Of a DNA stretch of 56,783 nt, positions 1 to 8,677 are shown piece by piece. Origin of the DNA: Mycobacterium sp. E796 (GTDB lineage: Bacteria; Actinomycetota; Actinomycetes; Mycobacteriales; Mycobacteriaceae); NCBI RefSeq assembly GCF_001672815.1, contig NZ_LZKK01000298.1, positions 1-56,783 on the forward strand, written 5' to 3'. The notes under the pieces are model-generated. The model was given only the letters and a program-made list of their open reading frames with translations, was not told where the DNA came from and did not search any database. The position numbers were made by a program, and so were the translations under genes. Positions within the stretch are counted from its first letter, which is position 1. Every line of letters begins with the position of its first letter.

Positions 1-728
1 GCCGAGAGGTTGTGCGAAATCTGTTCCAGTGAGCGGCTTTGGCTTCGAAGTTGCACCAGCAGGGCATTGGTGTTGGCGACGAGGTTGACGATCTCGTCGC
101 TGCGTTCGGCCAACACCTTTGTCGCTTTATCGGCGTTGGCCAACAAGTTTCGCAGCTCGGTGTCGCGTTCGTCGATCGTCTTGGAAAAGCGAGCCACTCC
201 CTGCACCGCGGCCTTCAGGTCCGGTGGCGTGTCGGAGAATGTGTTGGCCAGCACGGCCAACGAGTTGGACAGCTGCTTGGTGTCCAACCCGCTGATGGTG
301 GTGGTGAGATCGCCCAACGCGTCCGGTAGCTGATAGGGCGAAGTGGTTCTGCCCAGCGGGATTGGGCCGGCCAGTTGCCCGTCCCCGCGGGGGGTGACTT
401 CCAGCACTTTGGTACCGAGCACCGTCCGCAATTTGATGGCCGCCTCGGTGCGGTCACCGAGGCGGACACCGTTGGCGACACTGAATTTGACGAGTACGCG
501 CGGTCCGTCCAGATCCACACTGGACACCTGACCGACCCGCAAGCCCGACACTTGGACGTGGTCGCCGGGCAGCAAGCCGCCCGCTTCGGCGAAGTAGGCC
601 GAATACGTCTTGCCGGCGTTGAAGAATGGCAGCTTCTGATAGTTCACCGACAGCAGCATGAGCACGAGGACCGCCGCGAGGCCGGCCGCGCCGATGAGCA
701 GTGGGTTGCGTTCGGAGAAGGGCTTCAT
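1..728 (-). CDS. Mce family protein, third mce gene (MceC-like), C-terminus beyond the window edge
   Basis: The start ATG (726-728) overlaps the TGA of the upstream mceB as ATGA, so the two are translationally coupled. The product begins with a short cytoplasmic stretch and one hydrophobic segment (residues about 10-27). The MlaD/Mce domain follows, with the characteristic G-x-V-x-G-LRVGQV stretch, and then a helical region that runs off the window at base 1. Mce proteins form the periplasm-spanning hexameric channel of actinobacterial lipid importers, driven by YrbE permeases and an MceG-type ATPase. As third Mce gene after yrbEAB-mceA-mceB it corresponds to mceC. The substrate cannot be told from sequence alone. 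The 3' end is missing, so length cannot be compared with the family. Confidence 0.9.
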   Translation of the reverse strand, partial: MKPFSERNPLLIGAAGLAAVLVLMLLSVNYQKLPFFNAGKTYSAYFAEAGGLLPGDHVQVSGLRVGQVSSVDLDGPRVLVKFSVANGVRLGDRTEAAIKLRTVLGTKVLEVTPRGDGQLAGPIPLGRTTSPYQLPDALGDLTTTISGLDTKQLSNSLAVLANTFSDTPPDLKAAVQGVARFSKTIDERDTELRNLLANADKATKVLAERSDEIVNLVANTNALLVQLRSQSRSLEQISHNLS

Positions 729-1753
729 TTCGGCGTGCACCGCCCAGTAGCCTGGCCGGCCAGCTTGATGTAAACCGGTTGCCCCCCTTTGCCGTTCACC
801 TTGAGCACGAGGTCGCACAGATAGAAGCTGAAGAAGTCTCCGTACATGCCTTGCCGATTGAGGATTTGGAACGCCTCGGGCCAGGTCTCGAGGTAATGAT
901 CGACGTAGTCGTGATCGGCCAGGACAAGCGAGGTTGTCCGATCCGCTTCGTGCACTACCTTCGTCAGCGGCGGGCGCGCCTGGGCCAGCAGATCGGCCAC
1001 CGACGCCGCAGCCGCATTGCCGTATGCCACCCCGTTGCTGATGTCCTGCTTGCGGGCCTTGAGGCCGTCGACCAGTTCAGCCAGCGAGTCGACCGCTTTG
1101 CCGAATTGCTTGTTTTGGCCGCCGAGCGATCCGAGGACGGTATTGAGGTTGGTGATGACTTGCCCGATAAGTTGATCGCGGTCGGCCAGGGTGTTCGTCA
1201 AGGCGGCGGCCTGGGTCAGAAACGAGCCGATCGTGGCGCCCTGGCCATCGAAGGCGGCGATCAATTGACCGGTCAACCGGTTGACCTGGTCGGGGTCCAG
1301 CGCGCGGAACAAAGGCCGGAAGCCGCCGATGAGCGCGTCGAGGTCTAACGCCGGCTCGGTGCGACTCAGCGGGATCGTGTCGCCGGGATGCAGGAGCGTG
1401 ACTCCCCCGGCCCCCTCCTCGAGGGCTACATATCGACCGCCGATGAGGTCAGCGAAGCGAATAGCCGCCCTGCTGCCCTGGGTGAGCACTACCGAGTCGG
1501 CCGCTGTGAACTCGACGAGGACCGTCGAGTCGGGCTGGATGGTGATGTTCTTTACCTTGCCGACGTCGACGCCGGCGATGCGAACGAAGTTCCCGTTCTC
1601 CAGTCCGGACACGCTGGCGAACTGAGCTTTGTAGGTCTTCTCCGGCTGGAAGCGCAACTGGGCGAAGACGGCGATCAGTGCGAATGCGCCGATCAGGCAC
1701 ACGACCAAGTAAATGGTCAGGCGCCACAGGGCGCCTACCAAGTTCTCTCGCAT
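725..1753 (-). CDS. Mce family protein, second mce gene (MceB-like)
   Basis: 342 residues. An N-terminal membrane anchor (about residues 10-30) is followed by the Mce/MlaD beta-barrel domain (about 38-120, with G-V-D-V-G-K-V and the later LIGGRYVALEEG stretch). A long predominantly helical part (about 150-300) follows, of the kind that builds the channel of Mce complexes. The start ATG at 1751-1753 lies 36 bp after mceA. Its stop overlaps the start of the next mce gene (ATGA). It acts at the cell envelope as one of six Mce subunits. The C-terminus carries two Cys (CDLV and GRCTPK) that could form an extracytoplasmic disulfide; that is inference. Confidence 0.9.
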   Translation of the reverse strand: MRENLVGALWRLTIYLVVCLIGAFALIAVFAQLRFQPEKTYKAQFASVSGLENGNFVRIAGVDVGKVKNITIQPDSTVLVEFTAADSVVLTQGSRAAIRFADLIGGRYVALEEGAGGVTLLHPGDTIPLSRTEPALDLDALIGGFRPLFRALDPDQVNRLTGQLIAAFDGQGATIGSFLTQAAALTNTLADRDQLIGQVITNLNTVLGSLGGQNKQFGKAVDSLAELVDGLKARKQDISNGVAYGNAAAASVADLLAQARPPLTKVVHEADRTTSLVLADHDYVDHYLETWPEAFQILNRQGMYGDFFSFYLCDLVLKVNGKGGQPVYIKLAGQATGRCTPK

Positions 1754-1789
1754 GTCTGGTTTCCTCGGATCACGTTGGAGCGGGGCGCC

Positions 1790-3268
1790 TTAGGGCGCTG
1801 GGGCATAGGGCGGTGGGGGCAGCGGCGCGCACTCTTGGGTGACGACTCCGCATGTCGGCAGCGACCCGCCCGGTACCGCCGGAACAAACGGCTCGGTCCC
1901 TGCCGGCGGCGGACCGGCCTCGCGCGGCCTGCCCGGCGGTGGCGCCGGCGGCAACCCTGGGTACAGCGGGGTACCGTTGGGCGCGTACTGCGGCGCCCCG
2001 TAGGGGGGCGCCCCCGGATAGGGGATGGGGCCGGGCGCCGCGCCACCGGGGTGCCGGATGCTCGGCGGTCGAGGTATCCCACGGGTGACGGGGAAGTAGT
2101 CGACGTATCCGGGGAACCCGATGCCAGGGTTGGGCCGCATATCGAGCCCGCCGCCCCATCCGGTGTTGGTGACCAGGTAGCGCTGCGGCCAGTTCTTATA
2201 GACGTCGGGTAGCGATCCACAGCCCGGCTGACCGCCGGGCCCACCTTTAGCGCCGTTGATCGGCAGGTTGTCAGGGAACCGGTAGGCATCGTCGCCGAGC
2301 AGCAACGCGACGTCGAGCACGACCGAATATCCGTTGTTGCCACCGGCAACGGGCAGGAAATCGTCGAGCACATTCTTCCCGCCGACGATCGTGCAGGTGA
2401 GTTCGGGGTTGTACTTCATCAACAGGCGCGTGGTGGATTCCAGCAGGTTGACACCGTGTACGAGGTTGTCCTTATTGGGGCCGATCATGTTGATGCCGGC
2501 CCGGGAAAGCCCGCTGACGTTGAGCAGCAGTGCGTCTAGTTGCTTGGCGTCATCGGTGATAGTGGTGCTTGAAGTGCTGGCCGAATCCAGAATGGCCACA
2601 ATGTTTTGCGCTGCCGCGCTGTAGGTGTCGCTGAATCCCTTCAGGGCACCGAAGTCGGCTCGGATCGTCTCGCTGCGAGGATTGACCGCCGACAGCACCT
2701 GGTTGAGGTCGGTGGTGGCCTCCCCGATGACTTGCCCTTTGCCGCGAAATCCATCGGCCACGGCGGTGAGGACCGCGTTGAGCTTGGGCACGTCGACTTG
2801 GTTCAGCACCGCGACGAGGTTCTGGAATACCGTGTTGGTCTCGACGCTGACGCTGCTCGATGCCACAACGGCCCCCGCCGCCAACCGTTTGGGGCTCGGG
2901 CTGCCCGGTGTGAGCAGGTCGACGTACTTGGCACCGAACGCGGTGGTGGCGGTGATCTTTGCCCCGACGTTCGCCGGGATGTATTGCAGCTGTTCGGGAT
3001 ACAGCTCCAGCTGGAGCTTCACGGGATCGCCGGGCTGAATCGCCGAGACCCGGCCGACCTGCACGCCGCGCAACTTCACCTTCGCGCCAGGTTCCATGAC
3101 CAAGCCCGCTCGATCGGACGTCACTGTCACACGGGCGTAGGGCCTGAGGTCTCTGTTGAACGCGGCCGTGGTTAGTAAAACCAATCCAATGATGAACGCG
3201 AACAGGATGAGGGTCCACAGCGCCGGCGGCAGCCCGGCCTCTCGTCGCTTTCGTCGCATGGTCGTCAT
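1790..3268 (-). CDS. Mce family protein, first mce gene (MceA-like) with proline-rich tail
   Basis: 492 residues. A basic N-terminus (MTTMRRKRREAG) precedes one membrane anchor (about 15-37). The Mce domain (about 43-120) contains KLRGVQVGRVSAI, and the helical domain extends to about residue 330. The last ~100 residues are strongly Pro/Gly-rich (runs such as PPAPPPGRP and PLPPPPYAPAP), an extension that may reach through or along the cell wall. The start is ATG 3266-3268; a second Met lies at codon 4. It starts 6 bp after the yrbEB stop, which fits one operon. Gene order identifies it as the mceA position. Which numbered mce locus this is cannot be decided from sequence here. Confidence 0.9.
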   Translation of the reverse strand: MTTMRRKRREAGLPPALWTLILFAFIIGLVLLTTAAFNRDLRPYARVTVTSDRAGLVMEPGAKVKLRGVQVGRVSAIQPGDPVKLQLELYPEQLQYIPANVGAKITATTAFGAKYVDLLTPGSPSPKRLAAGAVVASSSVSVETNTVFQNLVAVLNQVDVPKLNAVLTAVADGFRGKGQVIGEATTDLNQVLSAVNPRSETIRADFGALKGFSDTYSAAAQNIVAILDSASTSSTTITDDAKQLDALLLNVSGLSRAGINMIGPNKDNLVHGVNLLESTTRLLMKYNPELTCTIVGGKNVLDDFLPVAGGNNGYSVVLDVALLLGDDAYRFPDNLPINGAKGGPGGQPGCGSLPDVYKNWPQRYLVTNTGWGGGLDMRPNPGIGFPGYVDYFPVTRGIPRPPSIRHPGGAAPGPIPYPGAPPYGAPQYAPNGTPLYPGLPPAPPPGRPREAGPPPAGTEPFVPAVPGGSLPTCGVVTQECAPLPPPPYAPAP

Positions 3269-3274
3269 CGCCGC

Positions 3275-4129
3275 TTACCCAGACAGGTGGAAGTTGCCGG
3301 ACACTCCATAAGCGGCCAATGCAACCGCCAATGTCACCGCGACCGCGACGATCAGTGAGGTACGCACGGCGCGGCCGACCGCCTCACCGACGCCCGCCGG
3401 CCCGCCCGAGGCGTGGAAGCCGTAATACGTGTGCACCAACATGATTACGCTGCCCGCGGCAATCACTTGTAGCAGCGACCAGATCAAGTCGGTGGGCTGC
3501 AGGTAAGTATGGAAGTAGTGATCGAACACGCCCGGTGACTGCCCGTAGACGAAAATGATCAGGCTGCGGGTGGCCAGATATCCGGATAGCGTCGCCATGC
3601 ACCAGAGCGGGATCACCACCAGCACACCGGCTACCACCCGGGTGGAGACCAAATAAGAGATCGAGTGGATGCCCATCACCTCGAGCGCGTCGACTTCCTC
3701 ATTGATTCGCATGGCGCCCAGCTGCGCGGTGGCGCCGGCGCCGATGGTGGCTGCCAGGCCGACGTCGGCGATCAGCGGCGAGGCTAGCCGCGTGTTGATG
3801 TAGGCGGACGCGAATCCGCTCAACGCCTGCACACCAACGTCGGACAACGATCGGAAGAGTTGGATCCCTACGAGTCCGCCGGTGGACATCGTCAAGGTCG
3901 TGACGATCACCACGGTTCCGCCGATCATGGCGAGGGCGCCGACGCCCAGACTCATGTTGGCGATGAGCCGTAGCGTCTCTATCCTGTAGCGGCTCACGGC
4001 TTCCCACAGAAAACCGAGGGCTCGGACGTAGAACGCGGTCTGGCTTCCGAGGCGGTTCCAACCATCGATGACGCGGCGCAGTGTGCGCGTCAGATGCGGC
4101 AGCCGGGGCGCCGCTGGGACGGCGCTCAC
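3275..4129 (-). CDS. YrbE-type ABC permease subunit B of the Mce importer
   Basis: 284 residues from the GTG at 4127-4129, which overlaps the yrbEA stop as GTGA. That overlap is why this start is preferred over the much longer open frame upstream. It has the MlaE/YrbE permease fold: about five to six hydrophobic segments and the conserved EEVDALEVMG cytoplasmic helix (residues about 135-150) that contacts the ATPase. YrbE A and B form the integral-membrane heterodimer of Mce lipid transporters. The ATPase (MceG) is normally encoded elsewhere in mycobacteria, and none is present here. Confidence 0.92.
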   Translation of the reverse strand: MSAVPAAPRLPHLTRTLRRVIDGWNRLGSQTAFYVRALGFLWEAVSRYRIETLRLIANMSLGVGALAMIGGTVVIVTTLTMSTGGLVGIQLFRSLSDVGVQALSGFASAYINTRLASPLIADVGLAATIGAGATAQLGAMRINEEVDALEVMGIHSISYLVSTRVVAGVLVVIPLWCMATLSGYLATRSLIIFVYGQSPGVFDHYFHTYLQPTDLIWSLLQVIAAGSVIMLVHTYYGFHASGGPAGVGEAVGRAVRTSLIVAVAVTLAVALAAYGVSGNFHLSG

Positions 4130-4962
4130 ATCGTCGCCTGGTTCGTGATCGCGGTCAGCACCACATTGATGACGAACAACGCGAGAAATGTGTACACGAC
4201 CGTCTCGTTGACGGCGTTGCCGACACCTTGGGGTCCCCCACCGACGGTGATCCCCTTGTAGCAGGCGATCAAACCTGCGATGAAGCCGAACAACATCGCC
4301 TTGGCGAACGCTATGACTAGGTCGGTCAGCCCGACGAGCAACGTCAGGCTCGCGGCATACGAGCCGGGGTTGACGTGTTGGAGGTAGACCGAGAACAAGT
4401 AGCCGGCGATCAAACCGACGACGGTGATGATGGAGTTGACGAGTAACCCGTTCAGTCCGATCGCCACGACTCGGGGCACCAGCAGCCGCTGGATCGGGTT
4501 GATGCCCATGACCCGCATGGCGTCGACTTCTTCGCGGATGGTCCGGGCGCCTAGGTCGGCGCACATTGCGGTCGCACTCGTGCCGGCAACTACCAGGACT
4601 GCCGCGATCGGGCCGATATACACGACAGCGGCCAGGGCGGAGCCAGCTCCGGAGGCGTCGGCAGCTCCGATCTCGACGAGCAGGATGTTGATGATGAAAA
4701 TCGCGAGGGCGTTGAACGGGATCGACAGGAAGACGGCCGGCAGCATCGAGACCCGGGCGACGAACCACGCCTGCTGGATGAACTCTCGCCACGCAAAAGG
4801 CGGACGGAACATCTGGATCAGCGTGTCGAGCGAGAGTGCGAAGAAGCTGCCGACCTCGCGCAGCGGCTTGGCGGCGCTTGCGGCCCGTCCAGTGTCAAGA
4901 GACGCCAAGATACGCGCCGCACTGGACGCGGCGGGAATTGGCTCGGTATCTACCGCTATCAC
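4126..4962 (-). CDS. YrbE-type ABC permease subunit A of the Mce importer
   Basis: 278 residues, likely GTG start at 4960-4962. An N-terminal amphipathic stretch is followed by the MlaE permease core, with the EEVDAMRVMG motif near residue 145 and several membrane segments. This is the first gene of the mce operon: nothing on this strand precedes it for about 1.7 kb. The 4-bp overlap with yrbEB implies coupled translation. No FadD5-like or GntR/TetR regulator gene sits immediately upstream, unlike several known mce loci, so the regulator is either distant or absent. Confidence 0.92.
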   Translation of the reverse strand: MIAVDTEPIPAASSAARILASLDTGRAASAAKPLREVGSFFALSLDTLIQMFRPPFAWREFIQQAWFVARVSMLPAVFLSIPFNALAIFIINILLVEIGAADASGAGSALAAVVYIGPIAAVLVVAGTSATAMCADLGARTIREEVDAMRVMGINPIQRLLVPRVVAIGLNGLLVNSIITVVGLIAGYLFSVYLQHVNPGSYAASLTLLVGLTDLVIAFAKAMLFGFIAGLIACYKGITVGGGPQGVGNAVNETVVYTFLALFVINVVLTAITNQATM

Positions 4963-6650
4963 TACGGCGTTCCCCGATGTCTAGTCGCATCCGACATTAG
5001 ACTGTATGGATCCTCCCCGCGGCGGAAAGGTAACCCGCCGTCGTAATGATGTGGCCTACAGCACAGCGGGACGCTACACCATCTTAGTAAGAGAGGGCAA
5101 CACTGGCGCGTTCGTTTTCAGTAACTACCTTGAGGACGATTTACGCAGTAAGTAGATTTGCTAACGGTTTCGAAAATTATTGCACCGACTGTCGCGGTTC
5201 GGGCCAACCGAGCGGGGTCCACTAGCTTGCACACACCCGGCACTACACGCGGGTCCAATGCGTTCACCTGCGTGTCCTCGGTGACATCCCCGACTGACAG
5301 GGCGATCCTCTTGAGTCTCGCCCCGCGTCGGGTCCGCTGCCTTGCAACGAGTACCACGGACGCAGTCAGTTTGCTCCACGGACACAGTTTTCGTCCCACA
5401 ATTCGGCTATAGAAATGCGGTTATTGCGGCTCTAAAGTCGTTTTAAATGCGGCTCTGACGGCTCCGTCTGACCATCAGCCAGCAATACGAACCGCGGAAG
5501 GAATCACCGCATTCGTGGGAGACCTTTTATCGCGCACGTCCTGCGGATGAAACGCAATTCAATTTCGCCGATATTCGTGCGGATGTGAGCCCGGGAGAGC
5601 GTCGCGGACAAGTTCGGCCACAGCGGTCTCGTTGTGCGCTAGGACCCTCGCCGGGCCACCCGCCCAGGGGTCACCAAGAACTGTCTGGCCAAGGCCGACC
5701 GCACAGACAGAGCCGTGACCAGTGCTTATGAGGGTCGACATCACCACAAACTTCTCATCAGCCGATGCTTTCCCATTGCCCTTGGCTCCAGACCGGACTC
5801 GCGGAGTGTGTGACAGCAATTTTTCAACATTGCCTCGAAGCAGGCGGGCAAGTAGTGCGACTCACGTCCGACCCGGCGGCCGACCGCCGGTTTAGTGCGC
5901 TGAGGCGCAACGCAGTCGGCTAAAGAGAGAAACCTGACAGGCAAGGTGCTTCAGCAAAATATATATCTATATATCGATTTAAACGTTTCCCCGGCTTTAT
6001 TCGATGCGTTCGCGGTCGATTCCCAACAGATCTGCCAGGCGCTGAACCCGTGTCCTACCAGCGGCTCGACGGTTGCCAGCCGTTAGCTACACATCAGAAA
6101 CATCGCTGGTACCAGTACCCGATGCCCATTGCCGCGTGCCAGGTGAGTGCCCGCGTGATGAAGTCCGGCTCGCAGCGGTGCGCTTTCGCCCTGAACCACG
6201 TGGTTCAACTAGTTGCCCCTGTGTCGCCAGGACTCCGACCATCACAAGCCGAGCGGTGCCCGGAGGCCGACCATGATCTGCATCAACGCTTTGCCGCGAG
6301 GCCTTTCGGGTGCAGTTGTGACCGATCAACCGAACTCGCCAGCGGGCAAGGATGCCCGTGAACTGCTGCTGAGGACAACGGGCCGATGCGCCCCGGGTGG
6401 GCGACGTCGCCCCTCGCGGGGTGCGAGCATCGATCGACGGTGTACTACTACTCCCCGAGCAAAGACGCGCTCTGGTAGCGTCCTTCCTGCGCGTGCTGAC
6501 GTCCACACTAAATGCGGTTGAAAAGTGCTGGGAGAATGAAGCATCCAGCAGCCAGTCATAAATTGCCGGCGGGTGGGCCGTCGCCTGTTTGCCTAGGCTC
6601 CCGTACGACATAGGGCGACACATAAGAACCGAACTGAACGAGGTGAGCTG
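4963..6650. other. Gene-poor, AT-richer stretch between the mce operon and the lipoprotein gene
   Basis: About 1.7 kb without a convincing coding region. The short open frames on both strands lack mycobacterial codon bias, recognisable domains or good ribosome binding sites. Base composition is visibly more AT-rich than the rest of the window, with AT-only runs such as 5956-5978. It must contain the mce promoter near its left end and the promoter of the lipoprotein gene near its right end. A GCGGCTCT motif occurs twice around 5425-5460. No tRNA-like fold or IS end was found. It may be an Lsr2-bound silenced segment or a decayed remnant; that is inference. Confidence 0.6.
5119..5155. promoter_or_regulatory. 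Direct repeat CAGTAA(C/G)TA(C/G), possible regulator site upstream of yrbEA
   Basis: CAGTAACTAC (5119-5128) recurs as CAGTAAGTAG (5146-5155), 27 bp start to start, about 160-190 bp upstream of the yrbEA start. The spacing is near 2.5 helical turns. The repeat is short and may be chance; no known operator was recognised. Confidence 0.25.
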
Positions 6651-7088
6651 GTGCGAAGGCGTTCTGGCATCGTGGCCGCGGCCCTTCTGATCGCGGCGAG
6701 TGTCGGCGCATGCTCGCCGTCATACAACGGAACCGCACCCGGAACATTGCCCGGCGGAACAGCACAGCTGACGATCAACGATGGAGCTTCCCGCCAGAGC
6801 GGCACCGTGAACTGCCTGCCGATGGGTTGGTTAACCAGGATCAGCACCGGTGACACTGCGGAAGGCGTTACGGCGTTCGTTTCCAACGAGAATGCGCTTG
6901 GCGCCAAGTCAGTCAACATCAACGATGTCGACGGCTTCACCGGCAGCTACGTGGAAGGCCTTCAAGGTGACGCCTACGTGAGCATGAGTGGCCACACGTA
7001 CACCATCCGTGGCACCGCCGAGGGTTTCGACCGAGACAAGCCAAGCGTCCGGGCAACCGGAAGATTCACGGTCAAAGTCGCGTGTTAG
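6651..7088 (+). CDS. LpqH (19 kDa antigen) family lipoprotein
   Basis: 145 residues from GTG 6651, preceded by a GAACGAGGTGAG ribosome binding site. The signal peptide is short and hydrophobic and ends in a lipobox V-G-A-C with lipidated Cys21. The mature part resembles LpqH/LppE proteins: an N-terminal low-complexity linker, a first Cys in the SGTVNC stretch, N-x-N-D-V-D-G-F-T-G in the middle, the IRGTAEGFD motif and a terminal Cys in KVAC. The two mature cysteines probably form the disulfide seen in the family. It should be anchored on the outer face of the plasma membrane or in the envelope. It is convergent with the DUF732 gene. Family assignment is firm; which LpqH paralogue it is cannot be told. 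Confidence 0.85.
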   Translation: MRRRSGIVAAALLIAASVGACSPSYNGTAPGTLPGGTAQLTINDGASRQSGTVNCLPMGWLTRISTGDTAEGVTAFVSNENALGAKSVNINDVDGFTGSYVEGLQGDAYVSMSGHTYTIRGTAEGFDRDKPSVRATGRFTVKVAC

Positions 7089-7136
7089 CGTCATCCGACC
7101 GATCTGCGGGCGGATACGAGCTGACCTACGTGTCGC

Positions 7137-7171
7137 CGTCGGCGGATTTCACGCCGAGGTTGCCGCCGACG
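7137..7171. terminator. Candidate bidirectional terminator hairpin
   Basis: A perfect 9-bp inverted repeat (CGTCGGCGG / CCGCCGACG) with a 17-nt loop lies between the convergent LpqH-like gene (stop 7088) and the DUF732 gene (stop 7194). It has no U-tract, as is common for mycobacterial hairpins. Confidence 0.5.
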
Positions 7172-7193
7172 TGCTGTGCAGCTGAGTTGGCAT

Positions 7194-7559
7194 TCAGGGC
7201 GGCGGCGGGGTGTAGTTTGCCGCAGACCTGCGCAACTGCCAAATCAGGTTGGGGCATAGCTCTTGCGCGGCCTGGCTGATCAGATATGTCGCCTGGTATT
7301 CGTCAGATGTGTTGAAGTCCGCTTTGACGTCTCGGGCGATACTGGCATAAGTGTCGCCTCGGGCGATCTTGTCGCAGACCCCGCGACCGTAGGCGACTGC
7401 CTGCTCGGCGTTGGCGAAGTTGTACCCGGGTCGCACCATCAGATTGAACAAATACGCCACCGAGTCACCTCGCGCGGGGGCGACAGCCGCAACACCAGTC
7501 CAACACGTGGCGAGGACTGCTGTGATGACCGCTCCGGCCGAGCACTTCCGCCGATTCAT
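7194..7559 (-). CDS. Small secreted DUF732 family protein
   Basis: 121 residues. A cleavable Sec signal peptide spans residues about 1-32 (basic MNRRK, hydrophobic core, A-x-A-R-G-D end). The mature domain has the DUF732 pattern: F...N....G...C..I..G.....A, then a second Cys near the C-terminus (AQELCPNL). The two Cys (VCDKIARG and ELCP) likely pair. DUF732 proteins are a mycobacteria-rich family of exported helical proteins with no established function. It stands alone on this strand: the CAP-domain gene upstream on the same strand ends 131 bp before its start. Confidence 0.8.
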   Translation of the reverse strand: MNRRKCSAGAVITAVLATCWTGVAAVAPARGDSVAYLFNLMVRPGYNFANAEQAVAYGRGVCDKIARGDTYASIARDVKADFNTSDEYQATYLISQAAQELCPNLIWQLRRSAANYTPPPP

Positions 7560-7690
7560 CAGAGTAAAGCGTAATACATCTATCTATTTTTGTCGAAGCA
7601 CGCTAAGTGCTCTGGCCCGCTTGGGGTTACCGGCCAAAATGCTTCGACGCACTCCATGGTTCGGCACCGACGATGAGGCTCGGTCGAGCT

Positions 7691-8356
7691 CTATTCGGGT
7701 GGCTGCCCTGGCGGCGGGTAAACACCCCTCAAAATCCACGGCAGCCATCTGATCCCGAACTCAAGTTCGTCGCTGGCGTCATAGTCGGGGCTGGGATCGA
7801 GTGGAATGTTCTGCCCTTCGGTGCTGGGCGGCGGTTTTCCCCCGCTCCCTTGAGGCTGGCCATACACCGCCACGACCACAGTGCGATCCGGGCTATTCAA
7901 TGACCAGACCCCCATTTGGCTATTGGCGCAATTCGACATGATATTGAGGTCGGCGGGGTCGTGATACCACCGGTTGATCAAGTCGTTGCCGCTGATGGCG
8001 ATGGACTGGTTGATCGCCACCGTCTCCGCCACCGGACCATTGAACCCGGCCCCATCAGCCCGGCCTTGCGGGGTGGAACCGTCTGAGCCAATGTCGCCGT
8101 CGAGGGCCCGGTTGTTCAGCACGTCCTCGGCGTGCCGCTGCGCGGCGAGCTGCAGTTGCGGGCTGATCTTGACGTCGTTTTTGCAACCGGCCTGATGCTG
8201 AACGGTGTAGACGTTGGCGACAACACCGTCATTGAGCCGCTTGTTGTTCGGTATCAGCGTGTTGTTGTCACCATCCGCATTGACGACGGGAGCTGCCACG
8301 AGCGCCGCGGTGGCTAAAACCATTGCGGTCGACAGGGATAGGGCTCGACGCTGCAT
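7691..8356 (-). CDS. Secreted CAP (SCP/PR-1) domain protein
   Basis: 221 residues from ATG 8354-8356. This start is chosen because GAGGAG lies just upstream and because a proper signal peptide (MQRRALSLSTAMVLATAALV..., cleaved near ADG) begins there; the open frame continues 45 codons further without such features. The mature part has the CAP pattern: an N-terminal helix, LQLAAQRHAEDVLNNRAL, a degenerate GSDGSTPQGRADGAGF stretch, VAETVAINQ and RWYHDPADLNIMSNCANSQMGV. Two Cys (QAGCK and SNCAN) probably form a disulfide. The C-terminus is Pro-rich. CAP proteins act outside the cell, but the bacterial members mostly have no assigned biochemical role. Confidence 0.8.
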   Translation of the reverse strand: MQRRALSLSTAMVLATAALVAAPVVNADGDNNTLIPNNKRLNDGVVANVYTVQHQAGCKNDVKISPQLQLAAQRHAEDVLNNRALDGDIGSDGSTPQGRADGAGFNGPVAETVAINQSIAISGNDLINRWYHDPADLNIMSNCANSQMGVWSLNSPDRTVVVAVYGQPQGSGGKPPPSTEGQNIPLDPSPDYDASDELEFGIRWLPWILRGVYPPPGQPPE

Positions 8357-8677
8357 GTCCAACTCCTCATGAACCAAGAGGTGGCAGGGGACGGTACGCG
8401 GCGGCGCAGTTGGTGTGAGAAGGGAGCGCCATCGTCGCAGTTGCGCCTTCAAATACAGTGGTGTCGACGAAGCGCTCGGATGCTCCCCCAACTCCTAAAC
8501 AGGCTGCGGCAACCCTGATTTGAACTCGCCGACCGCCGTGGCCTACGTGTTTTGTGACCATCTGAGACCTAGCCAACGAACGACTCGACCCAGCCTGGCA
8601 TGAAAGTAGGCTACCCAGAACGCTGCCGCGGCGTCTAGATGCTAATAAGCAAAATATATAGCTGTTATCCGTAAGCG
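8357..8677. other. Intergenic region between the CAP gene and coxE
   Basis: 321 bp with no supportable gene. It carries the promoter and leader of the CAP gene at its left side and the end of the cox transcript at its right. An AT run AGCAAAATATATA (8648-8660) repeats exactly the 13-mer at 5953-5965. Confidence 0.5.

Noticed and set aside
4130..4792. Upstream extension of the yrbEB frame
   Set aside because: The extension lies wholly inside yrbEA in another frame; the GTGA overlap gives the natural start.
5559..6623. Several 60-180 codon open frames in the mce upstream region
   Set aside because: No ribosome binding sites, no signal or domain, amino-acid composition unlike real genes; kept as non-coding.
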